In this document: piece after piece, positions 31,653 through 39,059 of the stretch | How positions within the stretch are numbered: the first letter of the stretch is position 1 | Layout of the letters: each line of letters starts with the position of its first letter | Origin: an uncultured Clostridia bacterium | GTDB taxonomy: Bacteria; Bacillota; Clostridia; Oscillospirales; Oscillospiraceae | DNA length: 45,235 nt | Direction: 5' to 3' | NCBI GenBank assembly: GCA_947170435.1 | Contig: CAMVTO010000019.1 | Span: 1-45,235, forward strand | The notes under the pieces: generated by a model | Database searches by the model: none | Told to the model about the DNA's origin: nothing | The model's input: the letters and a program-made list of their open reading frames with translations, nothing else | Translations under genes and position numbers: made by a program

Positions 31653-33650
31653 ATGGCTGATCACAAAAAGAAAGACGAAGTCCAGGAGATCGACGTCAGC
31701 TCGCTCGACAGCGAACTCGCGGCGGCGAAAACCCTGGAAGAGGGCAAGGGCGATATCTTTATCAAGGCTGCCGCGCTGTTTGCCTTCTGCATGACCCTGT
31801 TCCACATCTGGACCGGCTTCCACGGCCTGTACGACTACGTCACGCAGCGCGGTATCCACCTCGCTTTCGCGCTGACGCTGATCCTGCTGACCCAGCCGCT
31901 CTACAAGCATTGCTTCAAGGATAAGTTTGCGGGCAGCAAGGCGTTCCGTGCCGCCTGCCGTGTATTTGACATCTGCCTCATCATCCTCTCCTGGGTCGCC
32001 GTCATCATGGCGATGGATGAGGTACACCACCTGACCGAGCGCCTGAGCAAGACCACCTGGATGGCGACCTTCGCCGGCGCGGTGCTGACGATCATCGTGC
32101 TGGAGGCGGCGCGCCGCACCCTCGGCTATATCATGCCGATCCTCTCGATCATCTTCATCGCCTACGCGCTGGCCGGCCCGCATCTGCCCATGGCCATCGC
32201 GCACCGCGGCTATTCGCTCGAGCGTATCTGCAAGTTCCTCGCCACCGACCTCGACGGCCTGTTTGGTACGACCATGAGCGTCTCGGCGTCGGTTATCTTC
32301 ATGTTCGTTATGTTCGGCGCTTTCTTGGAGGCGTCGGGCTGCTCCGACTTTATCAATAACATCGCGATCTCCCTCACCGGCAAGATCAAGTCCGGCCCGG
32401 CGCTGTCCGCGGTCGTGGCCTCCGGCCTGATGGGCTCGATCAACGGCTCCGCCGTCGCCAATGTTGTCGGCACCGGCACGTTCACCATCCCGCTGATGAA
32501 GTCCCGTGGCTACAAGCCTCAGTTTGCCGGCGGCGTTGAGTCCGTCGCTTCCACCGGCGGTCAGATTCTGCCGCCCGTCATGGGCTCCGGCGCCTTCCTG
32601 ATGGTTGCGTTCACGGAGCAGAAGTACATCGCCATCGTCATCGCTGCTGTTATCCCCGCGCTCCTGTATTATTGGGGCTGCGCGGTTGCCGTTATCACCC
32701 AGTCCGAGCTCATCGACATCACCAAGATGGACGAGAAGGACATTCCCAAGACGAAGGACGTGCTCAAGGACGGCTGGATCTACCTGCTGATCCTCGGCAT
32801 TCTGATCGTGCTGCTGCTGGTCGTGCAGTATTCCCCGCTGTACGCGGCGCTGTGGGCCACCGTGTCCGTCCCGGTCATCATGCTCTTTGACAAGAAGAAG
32901 CGCTTCACCTTCAAGGACATCCCCTCCGCCATGGTCAAGTCCGGCTTCTCCGCCATGTCCATCGTTATCGGCTGCGCCTGCGCGGGCTGCGTCGTCGGCA
33001 TGGTGTCCCTGACCGGTATCGGCGTCATCTTCGGCGACATGATGATTCAGCTCGCCCACGGTATGCTGTTCCCGTCGCTGGTGTTCACCGCTATCACTTG
33101 TATCATTCTCGGCATGGGTCTGCCGACCACCGCGGCTTACGTCATCGCGGCGTCGATTCTGGCTCCGTCCCTCATCAAGCTGGGCCTGACCCCGCTGACC
33201 TCCCACCTGTTCGTGTTCTACTTCGCCTGCCTGTCGGCCATCACCCCGCCGGTCGCCCTCGCGGCCTATGCTGGCGCCGGTATTGCCAAGTGCAGCCCGA
33301 TGACCACGGCGGTAGAGGCGTGCAAGCTGGGCTTTGCGGGCTTTATCGTACCCTTTGCGTTCTGCTACAGCCCTGCTATGATGATGCAAGGCAGCTTCTT
33401 TGAAGTGCTCACCGTGTTCCTCTCTGCCTTCATAGGCGTTTCGATCATCTCCTCCGGCTTCCAAGGCTGGCTGTTCTGGAAGCTCAACTTTGTGGAACGA
33501 ATCGTCTTTGTTGCCGCAGGTATGCTGATGTTCATTCCGGGTACACTGACGGACATCATCGGCATCGCCGCCGCTGCCGCGATGCTGCTTATTAACCTTA
33601 AGAAGTGGGAGCGCGGCCCGAAATTCATCATGCAGCATCAGAAGAAGTAA
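31653..33650 (+). CDS. TRAP transporter fused permease (DctQM type)
   Basis: The 665-residue membrane protein fuses the small (DctQ-like) and large (DctM-like) TRAP subunits. After a charged cytoplasmic N-terminus (residues 1-40), about four segments form the Q part. The M part of about 12 or more segments follows, with GLMGSINGSAVANVVGTGTFTIPLMKSRGYKPQFAGGVESVASTGGQILPPVMGSGAFLM and the later repeat ITCIILGMGLPTTAAYVIAA. Such fusions pair with TAXI-type receptors, here encoded just upstream. Transport is Na+- or H+-coupled uptake of an organic acid. The 3-bp gap to the next small gene implies translational coupling. Confidence 0.94.
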   Translation: MADHKKKDEVQEIDVSSLDSELAAAKTLEEGKGDIFIKAAALFAFCMTLFHIWTGFHGLYDYVTQRGIHLAFALTLILLTQPLYKHCFKDKFAGSKAFRAACRVFDICLIILSWVAVIMAMDEVHHLTERLSKTTWMATFAGAVLTIIVLEAARRTLGYIMPILSIIFIAYALAGPHLPMAIAHRGYSLERICKFLATDLDGLFGTTMSVSASVIFMFVMFGAFLEASGCSDFINNIAISLTGKIKSGPALSAVVASGLMGSINGSAVANVVGTGTFTIPLMKSRGYKPQFAGGVESVASTGGQILPPVMGSGAFLMVAFTEQKYIAIVIAAVIPALLYYWGCAVAVITQSELIDITKMDEKDIPKTKDVLKDGWIYLLILGILIVLLLVVQYSPLYAALWATVSVPVIMLFDKKKRFTFKDIPSAMVKSGFSAMSIVIGCACAGCVVGMVSLTGIGVIFGDMMIQLAHGMLFPSLVFTAITCIILGMGLPTTAAYVIAASILAPSLIKLGLTPLTSHLFVFYFACLSAITPPVALAAYAGAGIAKCSPMTTAVEACKLGFAGFIVPFAFCYSPAMMMQGSFFEVLTVFLSAFIGVSIISSGFQGWLFWKLNFVERIVFVAAGMLMFIPGTLTDIIGIAAAAAMLLINLKKWERGPKFIMQHQKK

Positions 33651-33653
33651 CCG

Positions 33654-33833
33654 ATGAACAACCGCTCTAATCTGGCGAACGCCCTTGTGTGGGGCATGGG
33701 CGGATTCCTCTACCTCGGCGCGACGTACCTCGTCGACGTGGGAGTTTTCCGTGTGTTTGCCTATGGGTTCCTGCTGATTGCCTGTATGTATCTGATCCGA
33801 TACCTCAACGGTCGGCGCAGCGGAAAGAAATGA
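33654..33833 (+). CDS. 59-residue membrane protein in the TRAP operon
   Basis: ATG 33654 lies 3 bp after the permease stop. It encodes 59 residues with two hydrophobic segments, NALVWGMGGFLYLGATYLV (about 9-27) and FRVFAYGFLLIACMYLIRYL (about 32-51), and a basic tail (NGRRSGKK). The stop is followed at once by the operon terminator at 33835-33870, so the frame fits the transcript exactly. It is probably an accessory subunit or stabiliser of the TRAP permease. No family is recognised. The lack of a strong separate ribosome binding site suggests coupled translation. Confidence 0.75.
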   Translation: MNNRSNLANALVWGMGGFLYLGATYLVDVGVFRVFAYGFLLIACMYLIRYLNGRRSGKK

Positions 33834-33834
33834 G

Positions 33835-33870
33835 AAAAAGCAGTATGCGCGTCAGCGCATACTGCTTTTT
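33835..33870. terminator. Bidirectional terminator between TRAP operon and lysR
   Basis: Perfect 16-bp stem AAAAAGCAGTATGCGC (33835-33850) with GCGCATACTGCTTTTT (33855-33870), 4-nt loop. It overlaps the last five codons of the convergent lysR gene. Confidence 0.93.
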
Positions 33871-34778
33871 GCGTAAAAATCCGCGGTTACGTCGATGAAC
33901 GCGCGGGCAATGGGCCGCAGGTAACTGCTTGATTTGTAGACGGCGCAGAGTGGATGCGACATGTCCGGCGTATCAAAGTCAAAAAAAGCAAGCTCGTCAC
34001 CCGGCGCGGAGCGCACGCCGGTTTCATTGAGAAAGCAGAACCCGTAGTTCCGCGCCGCGAGACCCAGCGCCGTGGCGGCGTTGGTACCGTAGGTCACGCG
34101 CCGCAGCGTGACCTGCGCCTTGTCGAGGTAATTGCGCACACGGTTGGAGAGAAATGTGCCGGGGCGCATCAGCACAACGCGCTCATTTTCCAGCGCATGC
34201 AGGTCGATGGGTTCGCCCTGCTCCCGCGCGGCAAGAAGCGCCTGCGTGACGGGGCTGCGGCGGTTGCCGACGAGCAGAATGCGCTCCTGTACAATGGTTT
34301 CCGCCGTGATGCCCTCTGGTGTGTCGAGGGTGGTGTTCATCACCGAAAGGTCGGCGCGGTCATCCAGCACCAGTCCGTATAGCTCGCTGGTGGGATACTC
34401 CATCACGTCCAGACGCACTTGAGGATACTGCGCGGCATAGGTGGGCAGCACATCCGGCAGCAGCACACCCGCGCGCCAACTGGAGAGCGCCAGCCGCAGC
34501 GTCTGCTCCCGGTTTTGGGAAAGCGCGTCAAAATCACTGAGCAGCTTTTGCTCCAACCGCTTGCCGCTTTCCAGATAGTTGGCGTATATGCGCCCGGCCT
34601 CGGTGAGGCGAAGCGGCGTCTGCGAGCGGTCGAGCAGCTTGACGCCGAACTCTTTTTCCAGCCGCAGCACATGCTGGCTCAGATATGGCTGCGAGACGTA
34701 GAGCTTCTCTGCCGCCTTGGAAAAGCTGCCCTCGGCGGCAACGGTGAGAAAGTATTCCGGGTTCCTGTTGATGTGCAT
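33852..34778 (-). CDS. LysR-family transcriptional regulator
   Basis: The 308-residue protein has the N-terminal winged HTH (YFLTVAAEGSFSKAAEKLYVSQPYLSQHVLRLEKEFGVKLLDR, residues 9-52). A linker helix and a periplasmic-binding-protein-like effector domain of about 200 residues follow. It is divergently transcribed from the four-gene catabolic operon starting at 34900. A perfect inverted repeat (ATATAAC/GTTATAT, 34803-34822) lies between them. LysR regulators usually activate the divergent operon in response to a pathway metabolite, so a keto or hydroxy acid from this pathway is the likely inducer. Confidence 0.93.
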   Translation of the reverse strand: MHINRNPEYFLTVAAEGSFSKAAEKLYVSQPYLSQHVLRLEKEFGVKLLDRSQTPLRLTEAGRIYANYLESGKRLEQKLLSDFDALSQNREQTLRLALSSWRAGVLLPDVLPTYAAQYPQVRLDVMEYPTSELYGLVLDDRADLSVMNTTLDTPEGITAETIVQERILLVGNRRSPVTQALLAAREQGEPIDLHALENERVVLMRPGTFLSNRVRNYLDKAQVTLRRVTYGTNAATALGLAARNYGFCFLNETGVRSAPGDELAFFDFDTPDMSHPLCAVYKSSSYLRPIARAFIDVTADFYAKSSMR

Positions 34779-34802
34779 CAGCTTACCACCTTTTGCTCTA
34801 TG

Positions 34803-34871
34803 ATATAACTATTTTGTTATATGTCAAGTAGCGTTTTCGACTTTGACAGATGAAGGGTGTTATCGTAAAAT
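34803..34871 (+). promoter_or_regulatory. LysR operator and catabolic operon promoter
   Basis: The perfect 7-bp inverted repeat ATATAAC-N6-GTTATAT at 34803-34822 has the form of a LysR box. It ends about 20 bp before the -35. The promoter is TTGACA 34843-34848, 17-bp spacer, TAAAAT 34866-34871. The transcript would begin about 20 bp before the start of the first gene at 34900. Confidence 0.82.
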
Positions 34872-34899
34872 GGTGCCAATCAATAAGGAGGCGGGGCGC

Positions 34900-35937
34900 A
34901 TGCGTTTCTCGGCATCGTATTTGAAGGACTATTGTGAAAGACTTATGACTGCGCGGGGCGTGGACGCCGATTGCGCGGCGACGGTGGCGGATATGCTGCT
35001 GGACGCGGAGCTGACTGGCGTGAGCACCCACGGCGTGAGCCGCCTTGCGATCTATCTGGAGCGGGTGGAGCGGGGCCTGGTGTCCCGGCACAACGAGGCG
35101 AGGATCGTCCGGGAAAGCCCCTCGGCTCTGGCGATTGACGCAGGGAACAGTTTGGGCGCTGTGGGAGCGAAGTTTGCCATGGAGGCTTGCGTTCGCAAGG
35201 CGCGGGAGACGGGCTGCTGCTTCGCGACGGTGAAGAACTCCAACCACTTCGGCGCGGCGGCGTACTACACCCGCATGGCGGCGGAGGCAGATATGATCGG
35301 CTTTTGCTGCACGAACCTGACAGCGAAGATCGCGCCTCACGGCGCGGCGGAACCGTTCATGGGCACCGACCCCATTTCGGTGGCCGTGCCGTCGGACGGC
35401 GCGAGCGTGGTGCTGGATATGACGCCTTCGGTGGTGGCGTTGGGCAAGCTGATCCTCGCGCAGAAGCTGGGCAAGGAGATCCCGCTGGGCTGGGCGCTGG
35501 ATAAGGACGGCAATCCCACCACCGACCCCGCCGCGGGTCGCGCGGGTTCACTCATTCCCATCGGCGGACCGAAGGGCAGCGGCCTTGCGCTGATGGTGGA
35601 GGTGCTTTCGGGCATCCTCTCCGGCGCGGGTACGGCGACGCATCTGCATGACCTCTACGAATTCGACGCGCCGCAGGGCGTGGGACACTTTATGGGCGCG
35701 ATCGACGTCTCGAAGTTCCTCGACCTTGACGCGTTCCGGGCTGGCGTCGCGGCAATGTCGGGCGAGATCAAGGGACTCAAGCGGGCCGAGGGCGTGGACG
35801 AGGTGATGCTCCCCGGCGAGCGCAGCGCGAGAAGTGCGGCGCAGAAAGCCGTCGACGGCATCGACGTACCGGAGGCGGTCTGCGCGGAGCTGAACGCCAT
35901 GGGACAGCCCTATGGTATGAAATTAGAGGAGGCGTAA
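34900..35937 (+). CDS. Ldh2/malate-dehydrogenase-like NAD(P)-dependent oxidoreductase
   Basis: The 345-residue enzyme belongs to the YlbC/Ldh2/MdlD family, unrelated to Rossmann-fold lactate dehydrogenases. Conserved segments are STHGVSRL (His of the active site), VKNSNHFGAAAYYTRMA, GTDPISVAVP, and PIGGPKGSGLALMVEVLSGILSG. Members oxidise or reduce 2-hydroxyacids such as malate, lactate, sulfolactate or ureidoglycolate. ATG 34900 follows AAGGAGG; a longer form from 34843 would include the promoter. It heads the LysR-controlled operon and could interconvert the 2-hydroxyacid product of the FAH-type hydrolase. Confidence 0.9.
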   Translation: MRFSASYLKDYCERLMTARGVDADCAATVADMLLDAELTGVSTHGVSRLAIYLERVERGLVSRHNEARIVRESPSALAIDAGNSLGAVGAKFAMEACVRKARETGCCFATVKNSNHFGAAAYYTRMAAEADMIGFCCTNLTAKIAPHGAAEPFMGTDPISVAVPSDGASVVLDMTPSVVALGKLILAQKLGKEIPLGWALDKDGNPTTDPAAGRAGSLIPIGGPKGSGLALMVEVLSGILSGAGTATHLHDLYEFDAPQGVGHFMGAIDVSKFLDLDAFRAGVAAMSGEIKGLKRAEGVDEVMLPGERSARSAAQKAVDGIDVPEAVCAELNAMGQPYGMKLEEA

Positions 35938-35940
35938 GAA

Positions 35941-36879
35941 ATGGCGAGAGTAGTTGTGACGGAACAGATCGACCCCGTGGGCATCGCGCTGTTGAAAGAC
36001 GCGGGGCACGAGGTCGTGGAGCTGGACATGAAGGGCGGCCTGCCGGTAGACCCTGCACGGGTGCGGGACGCGGACGCGCTGCTGGTGCGCATCGTGGAGG
36101 TGGAAAAGGCGCTCATCGACAGCTGCCCCAATTTGCAGCTCATCTCCAAGCACGGCGTGGGCGTAGACAACATCGACGTGGACGCGGCGAAGGCAAAGGG
36201 CATTGCCGTGACCATCGCGCCGGGCGCCAACAGCACGTCTGTTGCGGAGCACGCCTTTGCGATGCTCATGGCGCTCTCAAAAAATCTGCCGTTGGTGTGC
36301 GGCAAGTACCGGGAGATCGGCTTCGGCGCGAAGAACTGCGCTCCGGGCATCGAGATCACCGGCAAGACGCTGGGCATCATCGGCTGTGGGCGCATCGGCA
36401 GCCGCATCGCGAAGATGGCCCGCAGCGGCTTCGATATGAAGGTGCTGGCGTACGACCCCTACATCACCGAAGTTCCCGAAGGCGTGGAGCTGGTGAGTGA
36501 TCGCGACCGCGTGTTCGCGGAATCCGACTTTGTGACGCTGCACCCGGTGCTGAATAAGGAGACCGAAGGCAGCGTGGGCGCGCGGGAGTTTGCACTGATG
36601 AAGCAAGGTGCGATCTTCATCAACTGCGGCCGCGGTCCGCTGATCGACGAGCAGGCTCTCATCGCCGCTCTGCAAAGCGGACACCTCGGCGGCGCGGGGC
36701 TCGACGTGACGGCGCAGGAGCCCTGCGCGCCGGACAGCCCGCTCTTCGCCATGCCGAACGTGCTGCTGACGCCGCACTACGCGCCCACGACCCACGAGGC
36801 GGCGGTGGCGGTGTCCCGCGTGGCGGCGCAGAACGTCATCGACTTTTTTGAACACAAACCCATTGAGGGACTTTTGTAA
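35941..36879 (+). CDS. D-2-hydroxyacid dehydrogenase (SerA-like family)
   Basis: The 312-residue enzyme has the NAD-binding motif GIIGCGRIGSRIA (about residues 144-156). The catalytic Arg lies in NCGRGPLIDE, Glu in DVTAQEP and His in LTPHYAPTT. The absence of a C-terminal ACT domain separates it from full-length SerA. It starts 3 bp after the previous stop, so the two genes are coupled. It probably acts on glycerate, lactate, glyoxylate or a related 2-keto acid. Together with the Ldh2 enzyme it gives the operon two stereochemically different 2-hydroxyacid dehydrogenases. Confidence 0.92.
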   Translation: MARVVVTEQIDPVGIALLKDAGHEVVELDMKGGLPVDPARVRDADALLVRIVEVEKALIDSCPNLQLISKHGVGVDNIDVDAAKAKGIAVTIAPGANSTSVAEHAFAMLMALSKNLPLVCGKYREIGFGAKNCAPGIEITGKTLGIIGCGRIGSRIAKMARSGFDMKVLAYDPYITEVPEGVELVSDRDRVFAESDFVTLHPVLNKETEGSVGAREFALMKQGAIFINCGRGPLIDEQALIAALQSGHLGGAGLDVTAQEPCAPDSPLFAMPNVLLTPHYAPTTHEAAVAVSRVAAQNVIDFFEHKPIEGLL

Positions 36880-36891
36880 GGAGGCGGAACC

Positions 36892-37818
36892 ATGAGACTG
36901 GCTACCATCAAGCTGAACCATGCTGAGATCGCCGGCATTGTCACTGCGCAGGGCATTCTGCCCATCAAGGCGGTCAACGCGCAAAAAGGCACGGCGTGGG
37001 AGGAGACCCTGTTCGCGCTCATCGAGACCGGGCAGCTCCGCGGCCTCACCGACTGGTACAACCATGGCGGTAAGGAGGAGATCGAGAGCATTCCCGGCGT
37101 CGTACCCTATGACAAGGCGGTCTACGCGCCGCTGTACCGCAACCCCAAGCGCATCTTCGGCATCGGCCTCAACTACGTCGACCACGCGGGTGATATTGGC
37201 GATGTCGCACCCCAGGGCTTCCCCGGCAGCTTCTTCAAGATGGCGGACACGCTGATCGGATCGGGTGACGAGATCCATCTTCCAGCGCTCAAAGAGGCGG
37301 TCAAAACCACCGCCGAGGCGGAGCTGGGCGTCATTTTAGGCCGTGAGTGCCGCGACGTATCCGAAGAAAACTGGCTCGACGTGGTGGCGGGTTATACCAC
37401 CATCCTCGACATGACCGAGGAATCCATCCTCAAGGGAAATGAGTTCGTCAAGGGCAATCCCCGCTACCTGACCATTGTGAAGAATTTCCCGACCTTCTTC
37501 TCCTTCGGCCCGCAGCTCGTTACCCCGGACGAGGTGCCGGACGTGCTGAAGCTGGAGGTGCAGAGCGTCCATAACGGGGAAGTATACGCAAAAAATGTGG
37601 TGGCAAATATGACGCATCGCCCCGCGCGGCTTGTGTCGCTGCACTCAAGTATTCAGGGCTGGTACCCCGGCGATGTGCTCTCCACCGGCACGCCCCGCGC
37701 CTTTGGACTGGCGGACGGGGATACGGCGGAGTGCCGCATTGTGGGGCCCGACGGCTTCACGATGGAGCCGCTCAAAAATCCCGTCGTCGACTTGAAAAAG
37801 CATCCTGAAAAAGCGTAA
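36892..37818 (+). CDS. Fumarylacetoacetate hydrolase (FAH) family protein
   Basis: The 308-residue protein has an N-terminal cap domain followed by the FAH catalytic domain. The latter begins near KRIFGIGLNYVDHAGD, with FFKMADTLIGSG, the metal-binding Glu set around TTAEAELGVILGREC, and the later LSTGTPRAFG. Such enzymes cleave C-C bonds in diketo or acylpyruvate compounds, or decarboxylate. In the diketo-hydrolase route of L-rhamnonate/L-fuconate breakdown an FAH-family enzyme yields pyruvate plus lactate. That role fits the neighbouring dehydratase and SDR. It follows the previous gene by 12 bp with GGAGG. Confidence 0.92.
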   Translation: MRLATIKLNHAEIAGIVTAQGILPIKAVNAQKGTAWEETLFALIETGQLRGLTDWYNHGGKEEIESIPGVVPYDKAVYAPLYRNPKRIFGIGLNYVDHAGDIGDVAPQGFPGSFFKMADTLIGSGDEIHLPALKEAVKTTAEAELGVILGRECRDVSEENWLDVVAGYTTILDMTEESILKGNEFVKGNPRYLTIVKNFPTFFSFGPQLVTPDEVPDVLKLEVQSVHNGEVYAKNVVANMTHRPARLVSLHSSIQGWYPGDVLSTGTPRAFGLADGDTAECRIVGPDGFTMEPLKNPVVDLKKHPEKA

Positions 37819-37830
37819 GGAGGAACGGTT

Positions 37831-38619
37831 ATGGATTTGGGATTGAAGGATAAGAGCTGTCTGGTGCTGGCATCCAGCAGTGGGCTCGGTAAGGCAATGG
37901 CAACATCCCTCGCCCGGGAGGGCGCGAAGGTGACGCTGTTCAGCCACAACGAGGAAAAGCTCCGCGCCGCGCAGGCGGACATTGAGACAAAGACCGGCAG
38001 CAGGCCGAACTATTTTGCGGGCAGCGTGACGAACGCGGCGGATATTGAGGCGGCGGTCAAGTCCGCACACGACTTCGGAGGTCCCATCTGGGCGCTGGTC
38101 AACAACTCCGGCGGCCCGAAGCCCGGCACCTTCGACGCCTTTGACGACGCGGCCTGGCAAGGAGCCTATGAACTGTGCCTGCTTTCGTATATTCGCGCTA
38201 TCCGGGCGGTACTTCCTGATATGCGCGCAAACGGCGGTGGGCGCATCCTGAACTCCACCTCATCTTCGGTCAAGGCGGTGCTGGACAACCTGCTGCTCTC
38301 CAACACCTTCCGCATGGGCGTGATGGGGCTCTCCAAGACCCTTTCCCAGGAGCTGGGCAAGGACAACATTCTGGTCAACGTCATTGCTCCGGGCCGCATC
38401 GGCACCGAGCGCATCGACCAGCTCGATGCCGTCCGCGCTGAAAAGGCGGGAAAGACCGTTGAGGAGATCCAAAAGGCGTCGTTTGCGACGATTCCTCTCG
38501 GCCGCTACGGAAAGCCGGAGGAATACGGGGATCTGGCTGCGTTCCTCTGTGCGCCGAGCAACACCTTCATCACCGGGCAGACTGTCCTTGTGGACGGCGG
38601 CATGGTCAAGGCGTTTTGA
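37831..38619 (+). CDS. Atypical short-chain dehydrogenase/reductase
   Basis: The 262-residue Rossmann protein retains the SDR layout, but the key motifs deviate. The cofactor loop is ASSSGLG (residues 14-20) rather than TGxxxGIG. The structural NNAG motif is NNSGG, and the YxxxK motif is replaced by SNTFR (157-161). Ser residues near 142-146 (NSTSSS) remain. I associate this pattern with the BKR-like atypical SDR group. In a diketo-hydrolase pathway an SDR oxidises a 2-keto-3-deoxy acid at C4, but the missing Tyr/Lys makes a normal dehydrogenase mechanism doubtful. It is the last gene of the operon. Confidence 0.88.
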   Translation: MDLGLKDKSCLVLASSSGLGKAMATSLAREGAKVTLFSHNEEKLRAAQADIETKTGSRPNYFAGSVTNAADIEAAVKSAHDFGGPIWALVNNSGGPKPGTFDAFDDAAWQGAYELCLLSYIRAIRAVLPDMRANGGGRILNSTSSSVKAVLDNLLLSNTFRMGVMGLSKTLSQELGKDNILVNVIAPGRIGTERIDQLDAVRAEKAGKTVEEIQKASFATIPLGRYGKPEEYGDLAAFLCAPSNTFITGQTVLVDGGMVKAF

Positions 38620-38701
38620 GCGGGACACCGACCCGATGAACGCCGTCCATAACGCGGTGATGATGGAAGAGGCCGCGTTCATGGACACCTGAACGTAATC
38701 A

Positions 38702-38726
38702 TTCAAATCTGGGTGTCACCTCCAGA
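38702..38726 (+). repeat. Fourth copy of the tRNA-Cys 3' end (att remnant)
   Basis: The 25 bases are identical to 53-77 of the tRNA-Cys locus, in the same orientation. It follows the SDR gene by about 80 bp and marks the right edge of the metabolic islet. No 5' tRNA half is present. Confidence 0.85.
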
Positions 38727-38742
38727 CTTACAGGTCACTATA

Positions 38743-38780
38743 GATGCCATCGGCGGAAATGCCGGTGGCATCGACCTTTT
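38743..38780 (+). terminator. Hairpin after the fourth tRNA-Cys fragment
   Basis: GATGCCA-TCGGC (38743-38754) pairs with GCCG-GTGGCATC (38761-38772), followed by GACCTTTT. It may terminate the SDR operon, and it mirrors the hairpins after the other three tRNA-Cys ends. Confidence 0.65.
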
Positions 38781-39059
38781 CGGACTGTTTGATGGGCAAA
38801 AAAAGAACGTGTTTTCCATAGATGCAAACCAGCTTTATGCCCCGGTCTCCCAGATTTGAACTGGAATTATTGGCGGCTGAAGAAGGTGATTGAACGCAGG
38901 ACTGGTGTTGAATGCGAAGCATCATTCAAAAAGGGTACTACAATAATAATACAAAAATATGGGCGTCAGACGAGTGGTTTTCTAACCACTTGACTGGCGC
39001 CCTTTTTGGCTTTTTACAAAGATTTGAAAAAGGGCGCTACACCCGGAAAGGACAGACAA
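38781..39059. other. Junction region with inverted T-arm and hairpin
   Basis: No confident gene is seen. CCCAGATTTGAACTGG at 38849-38864 is the tRNA-Cys T-arm (49-64) in inverted orientation, without the rest of a tRNA. A long imperfect hairpin at 38962-39001 (GGCGTCA...AGTGGTT with AACCACT...TGGCGCC) is followed by CTTTTTGGCTTTTT, a likely terminator reading rightward. The minus strand across 38728-38880 keeps an open frame that may be a decayed gene. Confidence 0.5.

Larger units (their letters stand above)
27047..38726 (+). mobile_element. Metabolic islet flanked by tRNA-Cys 3'-end repeats
   Basis: About 11.7 kb lie between the 23-bp and 25-bp tRNA-Cys 3'-end copies, both in tRNA orientation. 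The contents are one MATE exporter plus a coherent sugar-acid uptake and catabolism set with its own LysR regulator. No integrase remains. The flanking repeats suggest acquisition by site-specific integration followed by loss of the recombinase. Independent decayed tRNA copies are the alternative. Confidence 0.5.

Noticed and set aside
31500..33638. A 712-codon minus-strand open frame opposite the TRAP permease
   Set aside because: His/Asp/Arg-rich composition typical of antisense to a GC-rich membrane protein gene; the plus-strand protein is unmistakable.
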